Below, one piece after another: positions 5,774 to 6,662 of a DNA stretch of 6,662 nucleotides. Under the pieces are notes generated by a model. The model saw only the letters and a list, made by a program, of their open reading frames with translations. It made no database searches and was not told where the DNA came from. The translations under genes were made by a program, and so were the position numbers. Source of the DNA: Gemmataceae bacterium (GTDB taxonomy: Bacteria > Planctomycetota > Planctomycetia > Gemmatales > Gemmataceae); contig CANLGS010000231.1 in assembly GCA_947490035.1 (NCBI GenBank), positions 1 through 6,662 on the forward strand. The letters are read 5' to 3'. How positions within the stretch are numbered: position 1 is the stretch's first letter; each line of letters opens with the position of its first letter.

Positions 5774-5902
5774 GCACAGGGCTTCCGCCCTGTGCTACGG
5801 ACGCCGGCCCCTCCGGGGCGGAAGACAAATACCGAGTAGGTCTGTCTTGGTTTTGCACCCCGGAGGGGTCGCCGTTCGTAGCACAGGGCGGAAGCCCTGT
5901 GC
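5774..5902. repeat. Large nested REPIN-like palindrome B between glcE and glcF
   Basis: Two inverted arms of 47 nt (5774-5820 and 5856-5902) agree at 43 positions. Their outer 26 nt are a perfect match. The outer part of each arm is itself a hairpin (GCACAGGGC-TTCC-GCCCTGTGC at 5774-5795, with its complement at 5881-5902). The 35-nt centre folds again: AAGACA (5822-5827) with TGTCTT (5843-5848), and ACC (5831-5833) with GGT (5839-5841). It starts 17 nt after the glcE stop and fills most of the 184-bp gap to glcF. There is no ORF inside. The arrangement of two palindromic units in inverted orientation is REPIN-like. In RNA it would protect the glcE 3' end or reduce read-through into glcF. Confidence 0.88.
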
Positions 5903-5905
5903 GCG

Positions 5906-5934
5906 TTGTGTGACCGACGCGGACCAACTAATCT
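5906..5934 (+). promoter_or_regulatory. Possible glcF promoter (leaderless)
   Basis: TTGTGT (5906-5911) and TAATCT (5929-5934) are separated by exactly 17 nt, and each matches its consensus at 3 of 6 positions. The -10-like box ends 6 nt before the glcF ATG at 5941, the same distance as in front of glcD. No Shine-Dalgarno site is present. The match is modest and the call depends on the parallel with glcD. Confidence 0.3.
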
Positions 5935-5940
5935 GACACA

Positions 5941-6662
5941 ATGAATACCACTCCCAAACTGGCCGACTCCGAAGCGCAGCGGACGTCGCTGCCCATCCTC
6001 TCCGCGAACGTGCCCGCCGCGACCGCGACCGGCGACGTGCTGCCCGCGCCGCCGCACGGACACGGCACCGGGTCGCACGGGCCGAAGGTCGATTACGAAC
6101 TCGTCCTCGACTGCGTCCACTGCGGCCTCTGCACCGCGAGTTGCCCGACCTACGTCGAAACGTCCAACGAAGCGGACTCGCCGCGCGGCCGCATCTATCT
6201 GATGCGGAGCGTGATCGACGGCACGCTCGAACTCGACAACGACGTGAAGCGGCACCTCGACCTGTGCCTGAACTGCCGGGCGTGCGAAACCGCGTGCCCG
6301 TCCGGCGTGCAGTACGGCCGCATCCTCGAACCGTTCCGCGAGTTCATGAACGAACTCGAACCCGGTCGCGCGGTGCAATCGCTCAACGCGCTCCAGAAGC
6401 TCCTGCTGTTCCACGTGTTCCCGTACCGGTGGCGGAACCGCGTGTCGCTCGCCCCGGCGCGCCTCATGCAGTGGACCGGACTCGACTGGTTGACCGAGAA
6501 GAGCGGCATCATGGGGCTGATGCCCGAATCGCTTCGCAGCATGAAGCAGATGCTTCCCAAGTTGAAGCCGCACTACGGGCAGTTGCCGGAAGTGCTGGAA
6601 CCGATTGGTAAACCGCGCGCGCGGGTCGCGCTGTTCCTGGGCTGCGTGGCGGATTCGCTGTA
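5941..6662 (+). CDS. glcF: Glycolate oxidase iron-sulfur subunit GlcF, N-terminal part (runs off the right edge)
   Basis: The frame is open from ATG 5941 to the edge, 240 codons. GlcF carries two [4Fe-4S] clusters and moves electrons from the GlcD/GlcE flavins towards the membrane quinone pool. Both ferredoxin-type cluster motifs are visible: CVHCGLCTASCP (Cys 58, 61, 64, 68) and CLNCRACETACPSGVQYGRI (Cys 109, 112, 115, 119). Between them is SPRGRIYLMR (80-89), typical of the family. The segment LFLGCVADS at 231-239 begins the first cysteine-rich CCG-type domain, which continues outside the window. About 55 residues precede the first cluster, more than in enterobacterial GlcF. They include a low-complexity stretch rich in Ala, Pro, Gly and His (PAPPHGHGTGSHG). 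ATG 5941 is chosen as the only upstream Met; GTG 6007 is an alternative that would shorten this extension. There is no clear ribosome binding site. A palindromic element separates the gene from glcE. Confidence 0.92.
   Translation, partial: MNTTPKLADSEAQRTSLPILSANVPAATATGDVLPAPPHGHGTGSHGPKVDYELVLDCVHCGLCTASCPTYVETSNEADSPRGRIYLMRSVIDGTLELDNDVKRHLDLCLNCRACETACPSGVQYGRILEPFREFMNELEPGRAVQSLNALQKLLLFHVFPYRWRNRVSLAPARLMQWTGLDWLTEKSGIMGLMPESLRSMKQMLPKLKPHYGQLPEVLEPIGKPRARVALFLGCVADSL

Noticed and set aside
5774..5902. CRISPR array or insertion sequence between glcE and glcF
   Set aside because: There are only two arms, in inverted orientation, with no spacer series, no ORF and no transposase. A palindromic element fits better.

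Overview
The window reads as a GC-rich (clearly above 60% by eye) bacterial chromosome segment, most likely from a planctomycete of the Gemmata group. I infer this from the secreted WD40-repeat protein, the FHA-GAF-HD-GYP gene, a small membrane protein of a type I associate with planctomycetes, and several palindromic dispersed-looking repeats. This assignment rests on recall and style, not on a search.

Layout. At the left edge (1-482, minus strand) lies the N-terminal third or so of an exported WD40-repeat protein. It is divergent from glcD (545-2047), the FAD-binding catalytic subunit of glycolate oxidase. Behind glcD comes a 75-nt palindromic element (2060-2134), then a 153-aa three-helix membrane protein with an Asp/Arg tail (2209-2670), then a terminator-like hairpin (2699-2723). 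Next is a signalling gene that would encode FHA, GAF and HD-GYP domains (2906-4523). It is broken by an in-frame TAA inside the FHA domain and by a frameshift inside the GAF domain, but its HD-GYP half remains open and keeps its catalytic residues. Then follow glcE (4596-5756), a 129-nt nested palindromic element (5774-5902), and the first 240 codons of glcF (5941 to the right edge).

Function. GlcD, GlcE and GlcF together form the membrane-associated complex that oxidises glycolate to glyoxylate and passes electrons through the GlcF Fe-S clusters to the respiratory chain. Here the three genes are in order and on one strand, but two unrelated genes separate glcD from glcE, and structured DNA follows both glcD and glcE. 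glcD and glcF each lack a Shine-Dalgarno site and have a -10-like hexamer ending 6 nt before the ATG, which suggests leaderless transcription. The glcE GTG start lies inside a perfect 10-bp inverted repeat.

The most interesting material is not a new protein system. It is a set of palindromic elements: two REPIN-like doublets placed directly behind glc stop codons, plus a 36-nt palindrome that appears to have been absorbed in frame into the glcE coding sequence. The decaying c-di-GMP-type phosphodiesterase gene is also notable. No tRNA, rRNA, CRISPR array, transposase or phage gene was seen, and no gene-free stretch exceeds 300 bases.
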